This document shows, piece after piece, positions 17,112 to 24,790 of a stretch of DNA of 64,000 nt. The notes under the pieces were generated by a model. The model was not told where the DNA came from. It made no database searches and worked only from the letters and a program-made list of their open reading frames with translations. Every line of letters begins with the position of its first letter. Positions within the stretch are counted from its first letter, which is position 1. Source of the stretch: an uncultured beta proteobacterium (GTDB lineage: Bacteria; Pseudomonadota; Gammaproteobacteria; Burkholderiales; SG8-39). The position numbers were made by a program, and so were the translations under genes. The DNA lies in NCBI GenBank assembly GCA_903859155.1, contig CAIOLO010000080.1, positions 1-64,000 on the forward strand, written 5' to 3'.

Positions 17112-18350
17112 TCAGGGGACGGGCTGATCGATCGAAACGCGCAGCCCGGAGGCGCCCGCGGCAACGATGCCGCTTGCGCCTTGCAGGTCGCCGGATTGGG
17201 GTATCGCATTGCCAGTGCGCGAAATGCGCGCTTCAATGCGAACGCGCTGAAACAGGGAAATGCGCAATTCGGGTGACATCGCCTGGGAATCGTCGAGTGC
17301 AAAGCTCAGCGGCAGATCCTTGACCTTGGCGCGCATGACGGCCAGCGGCGTACGCGGTCCTTCGGCGGCACGCGCGAATACAAACACGGAGTCGTCGGGA
17401 CCCGCCTTTGCGGCCAGTGCCGGGGCCAGCGACACCACGCCGCGAATGGCGGCACCGCCTTTGCCGCTTGCGGCTGAGGGCGATTTTTCCACTCCTTTGG
17501 CCACGGGTGCGACTGCGGAATTGCCCTGCCCCATCGCGGCATTGGCGCGGGACATGGCTTCAGTCACCGCGCGCGCCTCGTCCGAATCTGGCGGCAATTG
17601 TGCGACCGCCTTCTGCCAGTAACGCGCGGCACCAGGGTAATCGGAGCGCTCGAACGCGGCACTACCGGCAAATATCAGCGCGGGCACGTGATCCGGGGCG
17701 AGTTTGAGCGCCCGCTCGATCAGCTTCATGCCACGCCCCTGAAAACTTTCCTTGCTGGTATGGGCAAGCGCCTCGGCAAAATCGACCAGGTTCTGGGGAT
17801 TGTCATCGATCGCGCTGCCGGCGCGCTCAAACGCCGCGATCGACTCGGGCAGTTTTCCCATCGCCTTGTAGGAGCGGGCCAGTATCACCCAGCCTTTGAG
17901 ATCGTCGGGATTGGCCTCCAGGCGCTGGGCGAGGGCGGCAACCATGCTGTTGATTTTATCCGCGCTCAGGGCGTGCTCGTCGACCCGGTTGACGACAATC
18001 GCGGCCGGGGTTCCCAGTGCGGTATAGGTCAGGATGGCGGCGACCGGAACGATGACCACCAGGGCCACCGCGGGCCATCGGGTTGTCCGCGCAACCGGCG
18101 GCGCGTCGTCTTGAATTTCGTCGAGCGCGCGGCGCTCCAGTTCACGTCGAGACTGATCGTACACGGAGGGGTCGAGAATCCCGTTGGCCCGGTCGGTTTC
18201 GAGTTCGGCCATTTGATTGCCGTAAATTCTGGCGTTGATCTGCGCGCGGGCGACGGGGGTATCGGCCGCGTCGCGGCGCAGCAGGGGGCGCAGCAGAACC
18301 ACCAGCGCCAGGGCGAGCAGAACACTTGCGCCGATGAGGAACTCGATCAT
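17112..18350 (-). CDS. ccmI: Cytochrome c maturation protein CcmI
   Basis: The 412-residue product is the apocytochrome chaperone of System I haem ligation. Two N-terminal membrane segments (residues 4-22 and about 93-115) enclose a cytoplasmic loop; tetratricopeptide repeats fill about 135-270 (e.g. GWVILARSYKAMGKLPESIAAFERA), and a C-terminal periplasmic beta domain ends at IDQPVP. It is the last gene of the ccm operon and its start overlaps ccmH by 4 bases. Confidence 0.94.
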   Translation of the reverse strand: MIEFLIGASVLLALALVVLLRPLLRRDAADTPVARAQINARIYGNQMAELETDRANGILDPSVYDQSRRELERRALDEIQDDAPPVARTTRWPAVALVVIVPVAAILTYTALGTPAAIVVNRVDEHALSADKINSMVAALAQRLEANPDDLKGWVILARSYKAMGKLPESIAAFERAGSAIDDNPQNLVDFAEALAHTSKESFQGRGMKLIERALKLAPDHVPALIFAGSAAFERSDYPGAARYWQKAVAQLPPDSDEARAVTEAMSRANAAMGQGNSAVAPVAKGVEKSPSAASGKGGAAIRGVVSLAPALAAKAGPDDSVFVFARAAEGPRTPLAVMRAKVKDLPLSFALDDSQAMSPELRISLFQRVRIEARISRTGNAIPQSGDLQGASGIVAAGASGLRVSIDQPVP

Positions 18351-18850
18351 GATTTCCCCCCTTTGCCGCTCGAGGCGGGGGGCGCTTCCTCGGTAAGCAG
18401 TTTGGCGAGCGTGGCACGCTCGTCATGGCTGAGCTCGACGTCGGTCGGATCGGAGGCTTTCGATTCCCGCGAGCGCCGGCGAAGTTGCCGGAACAACAGC
18501 CCCAGGCCGAGCAGCAGCAACAGCGCCGGGCCCAGCCACAACAGCAGGGTGGTTCGCTTGAATTGTGGGCGGTAGAGAATGAAGTCGCCGTAACGGTCGG
18601 TCAGGAACGTCCTGATAGCGTCGTCATTGTCGCCGCGGGCGATCAGGGTTCTGATTTCGCGCCGCAGATCGAGCGCGAGTTCGGCATGCGAGGCCGCCAG
18701 CGATTCGTTCTGGCAGACCAGGCATCGCAATTCGCCGGAAATATCGATCAGGCGTTGTTCGATTACCGGATCCTCGGCGACGGGCACGGCTTCGCGTGCA
18801 AAAACCTGGCCGGCAAGCAGTGCGACCAGCAGGAGAATTAGCGTGCGCAT
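18347..18850 (-). CDS. ccmH: Cytochrome c maturation thioreductase CcmH
   Basis: The 167-residue product has a signal peptide (residues 1-18), the redox motif LRCLVCQN (Cys43, Cys46) that reduces apocytochrome thiols in the periplasm, and a single C-terminal membrane helix (about 103-121). It is the short CcmH form; the TPR part is the separate CcmI. It overlaps its neighbours by 1 base (ccmG) and 4 bases (ccmI). Confidence 0.95.
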   Translation of the reverse strand: MRTLILLLVALLAGQVFAREAVPVAEDPVIEQRLIDISGELRCLVCQNESLAASHAELALDLRREIRTLIARGDNDDAIRTFLTDRYGDFILYRPQFKRTTLLLWLGPALLLLLGLGLLFRQLRRRSRESKASDPTDVELSHDERATLAKLLTEEAPPASSGKGGKS

Positions 18851-19374
18851 TATTTGTTCAACTCCGCGATGAGCGGCAGGATGGTTTTTTTCAAGGCTTC
18901 CTGATTTACCGGGCCGATATGTTTGTAGCGGATGGTGCCCGCCTTGTCGATGACATAGGTTTCGGGCACACCATAGACGCCATATTCAATGCCGATGCGG
19001 CCGTCGACGTCAGCGACGCTAAGGTCGTAAGGGTCGCCGAACTGCGTGAGCCAGCGCAGCGCGTCGGTGCGCGAATCCTTGTAGTCGAGACCGTAAATCG
19101 GCACCACCTTGGTACGCGACAGCTCGACCAGCACCGGGTGCTCGTCACGGCAGGAAACGCACCACGAGGCCCAGACATTGAGCATCCAGACACGCCCTTT
19201 CATTTCTGCGGGCGAGAATTTCCGTGCGGGTTCGTGCAGTTGCGGCAGTTCGAACGCCGGTGCGGCCTTGCCCACCAGCGGCGATGGCACTTCGCGGGGG
19301 TCGAGCGTCAGCCCTACGCCAAGGAATACCACCAGGACCAGGAAGATGCCCAGCGGCCAGAGATATTTGCTCAT
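18850..19374 (-). CDS. ccmG: Cytochrome c maturation thiol:disulfide protein CcmG (DsbE)
   Basis: The 174-residue thioredoxin-like protein is held in the inner membrane by an N-terminal helix (residues 5-24). The active site is WASWCVSCRDEHP (Cys72, Cys75), and the cis-proline region GVPETYVID is present. It keeps the haem-binding CxxCH of apocytochromes reduced. Its start overlaps the ccmF stop by 4 bases. Confidence 0.96.
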   Translation of the reverse strand: MSKYLWPLGIFLVLVVFLGVGLTLDPREVPSPLVGKAAPAFELPQLHEPARKFSPAEMKGRVWMLNVWASWCVSCRDEHPVLVELSRTKVVPIYGLDYKDSRTDALRWLTQFGDPYDLSVADVDGRIGIEYGVYGVPETYVIDKAGTIRYKHIGPVNQEALKKTILPLIAELNK

Positions 19375-21353
19375 GCGCCGGCCTCCATGCCCGAGAGCCT
19401 TGTCGCGCCCGCCTGTCGCCGGGCACCCAAGCGGTAGCGTTTGTCCAGCACAGCGAGCAGGCCGCCCAGTGCCATGAGCAGGGCACCGCCCCAGATCCAG
19501 TCGACCATCGGTTTGTAATAAACGCGCACGGTCCAGGCGCCGCCCTCGAGTTGTTCACCCAGGGAAACGTAGACATCGCGCAGGACGCTGGTATCGATCG
19601 CGGCCTCGGTCATGGGCATGGCGGAGGAGTTGTAAAAACGCTTCTCCGGCCAGAGGGTGCGCAAAGCCGCGCCGTTCCTGGACATCTCGACTTCGCCGGT
19701 GAGCGCGCGGTAATTCGGCCCGTTGCTCTCGCGCACCGCCAGCATGCGCAAGTCGTAGCCGCCGATGGCGACCACATCGCCGGGGGCCATGCGCACATCC
19801 TTTTCGTTTTCGTAGTTGCTGACCACGGTGATGCCAACGGCAACTACGGCGATACCCAGGTGGGCAAGGTGCATGCCGTACCAGGAAGGTGGTTGGCGCA
19901 GCATTGCCGCGGAAATATTGCCCGTGCCGGTGATTCTCAGCCGGTCCCATATGGTCATGCCAACGCCGCCGAGGATCCATGTCGCCAGGCCGATGCCCAG
20001 CACCGCGGCGAATTTCACCTCGCCCAGAAGAGCGGCGAACCCGACCCCCGCAATGAGAGAAAAGGTCAGGACGCCTGGCATGCGCCGCAGCACTGCGCGC
20101 AAGTCGGCCTGTTTCCAGGCGGTCAACGGTCCCAGTGCCATGAGAATCATCAGCGGTACCATCAGCGGGACGAACACGGTATTGAAATAAGGCGGCCCGA
20201 CCGAGAGCTTGCCCAGGCCGAGCGCATCGATGATCAGCGGATAAAGCGTGCCCAGCAGCACCGAGCTCGCGGCAACCACGAGCAGTACGTTGTTTGTCAG
20301 CAACAGCGTTTCACGCGAGGCCAGCTCGAAACTGCCGCCCAGGCGCACCTTGGGCGCCCGCCAGGCAAACAGGGCCAGCGACCCGCCGATGACGACGGAA
20401 AGAAAAATGAGAATGAAGACGCCGCGCCTAGGATCAGTGGCGAAGGCGTGCACCGAGGTCAACACGCCCGAGCGCACCAGAAAGGTTCCCAGCAGCGAAA
20501 GGGAGAACGCGCTGATCGCCAGCAGCACCGTCCAGCTCTTGAAGCTGCCGCGCTTTTCCGTGACCGCGAGAGAATGGACCAGCGCCGTGCCCACCAGCCA
20601 GGGCATGAAGGAGGCGTTCTCCACCGGGTCCCAGAACCACCACCCGCCCCAGCCCAGTTCGTAATACGCCCACCAGCTGCCCAGTGCGATGCCCAAGGTC
20701 ATGAAAATCCAGGCCGCCGTGGTCCAGGGGCGGGACCAGCGCGCCCAAGCCGCGTCGAGCTGGCCCGCAAGCAGCGCCGCGATTGCAAAGGCGAAGGCAA
20801 CCGAGAACCCGACATAACCCATGTAGAGCATGGGCGGGTGGATGATAAGGCCCGGGTCCTGAAGCAGTGGGTTTAGGTCGCGTCCATCTGCGGCCGCCGG
20901 CAGCAGGCGCTCGAACGGGTTCGATGTCAGCAGTATGAAAAGCAGGAATCCGACGCTGACCAGACCGAGCACGCCGAGAACGCGCGCAACCATCGCCTGC
21001 GGCAGTTGCCGGGAGAACAGCGATACCGCGATGGTCCAGCCGGACAGCATCAGGCTCCACAGCAGCAACGATCCTTCGTGTCCGCCCCATACCGCAGCGA
21101 TGCGATAGGCGAGCGGGAGTTGCGAGTTCGACTGATTGGCCACATACAGAACAGAAAAATCATTTTGCACAAAGGCCCAGGACAGACAGCCGAACGCTGC
21201 GGCAACCAGCGTGAATTGCAATTGCGCCGCCGGTCGCGCGATGGCCATCCATGCGTTGTCGCCGCGTGCCGCGCCGGCAAGTGGCAGGAGCGCCTGTACC
21301 GAGGCGACGAACAGCGCGAGTATCAGGGCGAAATGCCCGAGTTCAGCGGTCAA
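19371..21353 (-). CDS. ccmF: Haem lyase subunit CcmF
   Basis: The large polytopic protein attaches haem to apocytochrome c. The tryptophan-rich signature WWFWDPVENASFMPWL and a second conserved stretch YMGYVGFSVAFAFAIAALLAG are present, and about 15 membrane helices can be counted. I place the start at the TTG at 21353 (giving about 660 residues beginning TAELGHFALILALFV, the usual CcmF start), because GGAGG lies four bases before it. An ATG at 21395 would add 14 residues that do not look like the family. It ends in a 4-base overlap with ccmG. Confidence 0.93.
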   Translation of the reverse strand: MTAELGHFALILALFVASVQALLPLAGAARGDNAWMAIARPAAQLQFTLVAAAFGCLSWAFVQNDFSVLYVANQSNSQLPLAYRIAAVWGGHEGSLLLWSLMLSGWTIAVSLFSRQLPQAMVARVLGVLGLVSVGFLLFILLTSNPFERLLPAAADGRDLNPLLQDPGLIIHPPMLYMGYVGFSVAFAFAIAALLAGQLDAAWARWSRPWTTAAWIFMTLGIALGSWWAYYELGWGGWWFWDPVENASFMPWLVGTALVHSLAVTEKRGSFKSWTVLLAISAFSLSLLGTFLVRSGVLTSVHAFATDPRRGVFILIFLSVVIGGSLALFAWRAPKVRLGGSFELASRETLLLTNNVLLVVAASSVLLGTLYPLIIDALGLGKLSVGPPYFNTVFVPLMVPLMILMALGPLTAWKQADLRAVLRRMPGVLTFSLIAGVGFAALLGEVKFAAVLGIGLATWILGGVGMTIWDRLRITGTGNISAAMLRQPPSWYGMHLAHLGIAVVAVGITVVSNYENEKDVRMAPGDVVAIGGYDLRMLAVRESNGPNYRALTGEVEMSRNGAALRTLWPEKRFYNSSAMPMTEAAIDTSVLRDVYVSLGEQLEGGAWTVRVYYKPMVDWIWGGALLMALGGLLAVLDKRYRLGARRQAGATRLSGMEAGA

Positions 21354-21422
21354 AGTGCCTCCGGATTTTTCGTTGATTTGCCGCGCCCGCAGCAAAGGGC
21401 GGGCGATTGACTATTGCGGTGC

Positions 21423-21866
21423 TCATTGAATGGTCTTGGCCGCTTTCTGCGCCTGCTCGACAGCGTGCGCGGCATCCGGCGGCATGTAGTTCTCATCGTG
21501 CTTGGCCAGAACCTCGCTCGCCTGAAACACACCATCGGGCCGCATCCTGCCCTGTACCACCACGCCCTTGCCCTCGCGGAACAGGTCGGGAAGCGTTCCC
21601 AGGTAGGCCACGGCGATGGTTTTTACCGTATCGGTCACATCGAACTGAACCGTCAGTCCGTCGCCGACGCGTTTGACCGTTCCAGTCTGAACCAGGCCGC
21701 CGATCCGGATGGTGCGATCCTTCGGCGCGGTGCCGGCGATCACATCGGAGGGGCTGTGAAAGAACACCAGATTGCTCTGGAATGCATTGAGGACAAGCGC
21801 GACGGCAACGCCAAGGCATACGACACCCGCGGCAATGAATGCAAATCGTTTGTGGCGTGGTTTCAT
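21423..21866 (-). CDS. ccmE: Haem chaperone CcmE
   Basis: The 147-residue periplasmic OB-fold protein has an N-terminal anchor (residues 8-27). The haem-binding motif is HDENY (His123, Tyr127); the conserved GGLVQTGTVKR segment is near residue 57. It receives haem from CcmC and passes it to CcmF. The ATG at 21866 overlaps the ccmD stop (ATGA). The upstream open extension of the frame is not coding. Confidence 0.96.
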   Translation of the reverse strand: MKPRHKRFAFIAAGVVCLGVAVALVLNAFQSNLVFFHSPSDVIAGTAPKDRTIRIGGLVQTGTVKRVGDGLTVQFDVTDTVKTIAVAYLGTLPDLFREGKGVVVQGRMRPDGVFQASEVLAKHDENYMPPDAAHAVEQAQKAAKTIQ

Positions 21867-22045
21867 GGGTTCGTGGTCTTTTCTTGTTCGTGGTCGTGTT
21901 GCAACTGGCGCAGCAGACGGGTTCGACGGTGGATGACAAAAATAGTTTCTGCAGCGATCGCCAGGGCAAAGACCAGGAAGCTTCCCCAGACGTAAAAGGC
22001 GTAGCCACCCATGGCAAAAAACTCCGCTGGACTGGACCAGTTCAT
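21863..22045 (-). CDS. ccmD: Haem exporter accessory protein CcmD
   Basis: The 60-residue protein has one membrane helix (about residues 16-40) preceded by FFAMGGYAFYVWGS, the typical CcmD start, and a charged cytoplasmic tail (HRRTRLLRQLQHDHEQE). It releases holo-CcmE from the CcmABC complex. It overlaps ccmC and ccmE by 4 bases each. Confidence 0.92.
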   Translation of the reverse strand: MNWSSPAEFFAMGGYAFYVWGSFLVFALAIAAETIFVIHRRTRLLRQLQHDHEQEKTTNP

Positions 22046-22788
22046 CGTCCGCCTCCGGCCAGTTCGGCCACCCATCCGGTGTGCTTTTCCCTCTCCAGCA
22101 TGATACAGCGCGCGCGCGCGAGGCACATGGCAATGCTGTACATCCAGCAGGCAAGAGACATCAGTAACATTCCCCAGAGCATGGTCTTGGCCATCGACGG
22201 TGCGCGGGTGACGCTGACCGACGCCCCCTGATGCAGCGTATTCCACCAGATCACCGAGAAATAGATGATGGGTACATTGATCGCGCCGATGATCGCAAGC
22301 AATGCGCCGGCACGGTCGCCGCGGCGCGGATCGTCGATCGCCGCCTGCAGTGCCATTACGCCCAGATAAAGGAAAAGCAGGATGAGTTCCGATGTCAGGC
22401 GTGCATCCCACACCCACCATGCGCCCCAGGTCGGCTTGCCCCAAAGCGCCCCTGTCCACAGCGACAGGAAGGCGAACATGGCCCCGGTTGGCGCCAGCGC
22501 CCGTGCCATCATGAAAGAAAGGCGTGTATTGAGGGCCAGGCCGATTGCGGCCCAGCCCGCCATGACGAGGTAGATGAACATCGACAGCCAGGATGCCGCG
22601 ACGTGGATGAAGATGACGCGGTAGACCTGGCCCTGTTGCGCGTCAGTGGGGGCGACGAAGAAACCAATGTACAGCCCGGCTGCCGCCAATCCTGCTGCCA
22701 CGCCGAAAAACCAGGGCATCATGCGCCCCGCTAGCGGATAGAAGGTCTGGGGAGAGGCGAATCGAAACCAGTTAATTAGGCTGAACAT
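22042..22788 (-). CDS. ccmC: Haem exporter/handling protein CcmC
   Basis: The 248-residue protein has six membrane helices and the WWD-domain motif WGAWWVWDARLTS that presents haem to CcmE. The conserved periplasmic histidines are in HVAASWLSMF and NTLHQGAS. It starts 9 bases after ccmB and overlaps ccmD by 4 bases. Confidence 0.96.
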   Translation of the reverse strand: MFSLINWFRFASPQTFYPLAGRMMPWFFGVAAGLAAAGLYIGFFVAPTDAQQGQVYRVIFIHVAASWLSMFIYLVMAGWAAIGLALNTRLSFMMARALAPTGAMFAFLSLWTGALWGKPTWGAWWVWDARLTSELILLFLYLGVMALQAAIDDPRRGDRAGALLAIIGAINVPIIYFSVIWWNTLHQGASVSVTRAPSMAKTMLWGMLLMSLACWMYSIAMCLARARCIMLEREKHTGWVAELAGGGR

Positions 22789-22797
22789 TTGCGGGTC

Positions 22798-23463
22798 CTA
22801 TTCTAGCGCGATACGAAGTGCCGACGCCGTTCCAAGCGGTGCGAGGAACAGGCTTGCCGCGAGCATGGCGCCAATCAGCGACAGATTGGCCCCGACACCG
22901 AGCCCGGAGGCATCCGCGTCCACCGCGCCGGCGCCGAAGATCAATACCGGAACGTACAAGGGCATCAGCAGCAAGGCCACCAGGACCCCGCCGCCGCGAA
23001 CACCCAGCGTCAGCGCCGCACCTATGGCGCCCAGCAGCGAGAGTAACGGCGTGCCCAGTGCGAGTGAAATACACAGTATCCATACCGCGCGCGGTTCCAG
23101 CCCGTATTGCAGCGCCAGCAGGGGCGCCAGCACCACCAGCGGGACGCAGGAACTGAGCCAATGCGCCAGGATCTTCGCCAGCGCGATCAATGCGAGCGGC
23201 TGTGGCGAGAGCGCCAGCTGCTCGAGCGAGCCGTCGAGATAATCCGCCTCGAACAACCGCGGCAGTGACAGCATGGACGCAAGCAGGGCGGCGACCCAGA
23301 GCACCCCGGGGGCAATGGTGCGCAACTGTGCCGCCTCGGGGCCAATTGCCAGGGGGAACAGGCTCGCCACCATGATGAAAAAAAACAAGGTCATGGCAAG
23401 GTCCGATTTTCGCCGCAACGCAAGCAGCAGATCGCGGCGGATGATCGCGGCGAAGGCGTTCAC
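22798..23463 (-). CDS. ccmB: Haem exporter permease CcmB
   Basis: The 221-residue permease has six membrane segments and pairs with the ATPase CcmA. The family start (FAAIIRRDLLLALRRKSDL) and the conserved FEADYLDGSLEQLALSPQPL segment are present. Its start overlaps the ccmA stop by 4 bases. Confidence 0.95.
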   Translation of the reverse strand: MNAFAAIIRRDLLLALRRKSDLAMTLFFFIMVASLFPLAIGPEAAQLRTIAPGVLWVAALLASMLSLPRLFEADYLDGSLEQLALSPQPLALIALAKILAHWLSSCVPLVVLAPLLALQYGLEPRAVWILCISLALGTPLLSLLGAIGAALTLGVRGGGVLVALLLMPLYVPVLIFGAGAVDADASGLGVGANLSLIGAMLAASLFLAPLGTASALRIALE

Positions 23464-24089
23464 GCTGCGAACGTTGGCGCGGCGCCAACCCAGACTTCAC
23501 GCACCGGGCGCGCCAGATCCACCGCCTGGTGGCTGGTCAGCACAAGCGAGCCACCCTGATCGAGATGGTGATCGAGCAAGCGGAGAATAGAGGCCACCGC
23601 TCCGGTATCCAGAGCGGCCAGCGGTTCGTCCAGAATCCACAGCTTCGCCGGGGTGAGCGCCAGACGGGCCAGGCCGACGCGGCGCTTCTGCCCCTGGGAA
23701 TGTGTCCTTATCGGTGCGCGGTTGGCGGGGTTGAGTCCGAGCATGCGCAGCGCATCGCCAATCGGCTGCACCGGTGGCGCATCGGCCACGGCGCAGCTGG
23801 CAAGCAGGTTCTCGCTGGCATCCATGTCGTCTTTCAATGCAGTTGCGTGGCCCAGATAGGCGAGCGCGCGATGATACTCGTCGCGGTTCTGGTCGATGGG
23901 TTGCCCCATCCAGGTGACCACGCCTTTCATGGGCCGCAGCAATCCGCACAAGGCCTTCAACAGTGTGGTCTTGCCGGCGCCATTTTCCCCGCGGACGTGA
24001 ATCCATTCGCCCGGGCCGACGGAAAATGTCAGATCTTGAAATATTTCGCGCTCGCCGCGTACGCAGCAGAGTGCCGAGACTTCCAGCAT
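23460..24089 (-). CDS. ccmA: Haem exporter ATP-binding protein CcmA
   Basis: The 209-residue ATPase is short, as is usual for CcmA. Walker A is GENGAGKTT (34-42), the signature is a degenerate SQGQKRRVGLARL, Walker B is LWILDEPLAALD, and the H-loop is LTSHQAV. ATP hydrolysis here drives release of haem-loaded CcmE. I choose the ATG at 24089; an ATG at 24179 would add 30 residues that do not resemble the family. It is the first gene of the ccmABCDEFGHI operon. Confidence 0.94.
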   Translation of the reverse strand: MLEVSALCCVRGEREIFQDLTFSVGPGEWIHVRGENGAGKTTLLKALCGLLRPMKGVVTWMGQPIDQNRDEYHRALAYLGHATALKDDMDASENLLASCAVADAPPVQPIGDALRMLGLNPANRAPIRTHSQGQKRRVGLARLALTPAKLWILDEPLAALDTGAVASILRLLDHHLDQGGSLVLTSHQAVDLARPVREVWVGAAPTFAA

Positions 24090-24095
24090 GAACGG

Positions 24096-24310
24096 ATCCC
24101 GCCCTGATTTTGGCAACGGCGCGATTGTGCATGATTCGACGCGGAAAAAGCGAGAACCCAGTCGCATGGGCCAAACCAATTCGTCAAATCATGAAATTAT
24201 TCACGCCAGTTCCGACCGCAGCAGCGTGCCGCGACCGCCAGCCTGAACCAATCCCGCCTTGTTCGTATGCAGCGACGGCGCAATTCTGCATGAATCGACC
24301 GGCAAAAGAA
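24096..24310. repeat. Imperfect direct repeat of about 58 bases, two copies
   Basis: Copies at 24096-24153 and 24251-24310 share ATCCCGCC at the start, a central ACGGCGC(G/A)ATT(G/C)TGCATGA motif and CGAC followed by G and a purine-rich end. By-eye alignment needs small gaps. The first copy begins just upstream of the ccmA start. It could be a regulator-binding array or an old duplication. Confidence 0.45.
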
Positions 24311-24678
24311 TTGACAGACATCAATGAACGCGGGGCGATCGGCGCTGACCGGGAGATGCTGGCGCGGGAGAGCCGAAATTTTATACAAATTGTTGCATTT
24401 GTCTCGGACCCGGTACGGTTTGCCTGATGCCTGCCGGGGCATCTGAATATAATGCAGGCCTTGCTTCTGTTCTTGGGGGGAGCACGGGTCTGCGACTGAA
24501 ATTCTATCTGGTGTTTATTGTCGATGTTGCGCCGAGTTTTGGCATGGCCGGCACGGTTCCTTACGAACTGTTACACAAAACGCGCGTAACCCAGTGCTGC
24601 GCAATGCCGGCGTGATGATGGAGGCGGTGCGCAACTCTGGGCAATCCGGCTGCCCGCGTGGCGCTCAAGCGTGCCGTG

Positions 24679-24786
24679 ATGAAGGCGCGCGACGTATCCG
24701 AACTCTATTTGCCGATATTTGCTGAAATAGAGGACAGGAGCGGGCGCAAAAAATTCATCGGCAAGGCGATGTCATTCAGGGAATGA
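24679..24786 (+). CDS. Possible 35-residue ORF upstream of asmA
   Basis: An ORF from the ATG at 24679 ends 4 bases before the asmA ATG. The peptide (MKARDVSELYLPIFAEIED onward) has normal amino acid composition and the frame is open further upstream to about 24612 without a better start. It may be a short protein coupled to asmA, or the tail of a decayed gene. No Shine-Dalgarno sequence is evident. Confidence 0.25.
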   Translation: MKARDVSELYLPIFAEIEDRSGRKKFIGKAMSFRE

Positions 24787-24790
24787 AACA

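Larger units (their letters stand above)
24090..24790. other. 700-base spacer between ccmA and asmA with a diverged repeat and promoter-like elements
   Basis: No convincing large gene lies here. It holds the leftward ccm promoter and the rightward asmA promoter. Three things can be seen. First, an imperfect direct repeat, 24096-24153 and 24251-24310. Second, a hairpin (GATGCC, loop of 6, GGCATC; 24426-24443) immediately before a TATAAT at 24448-24453. Third, a 35-codon ORF (24679-24786) just ahead of asmA. Confidence 0.5.
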
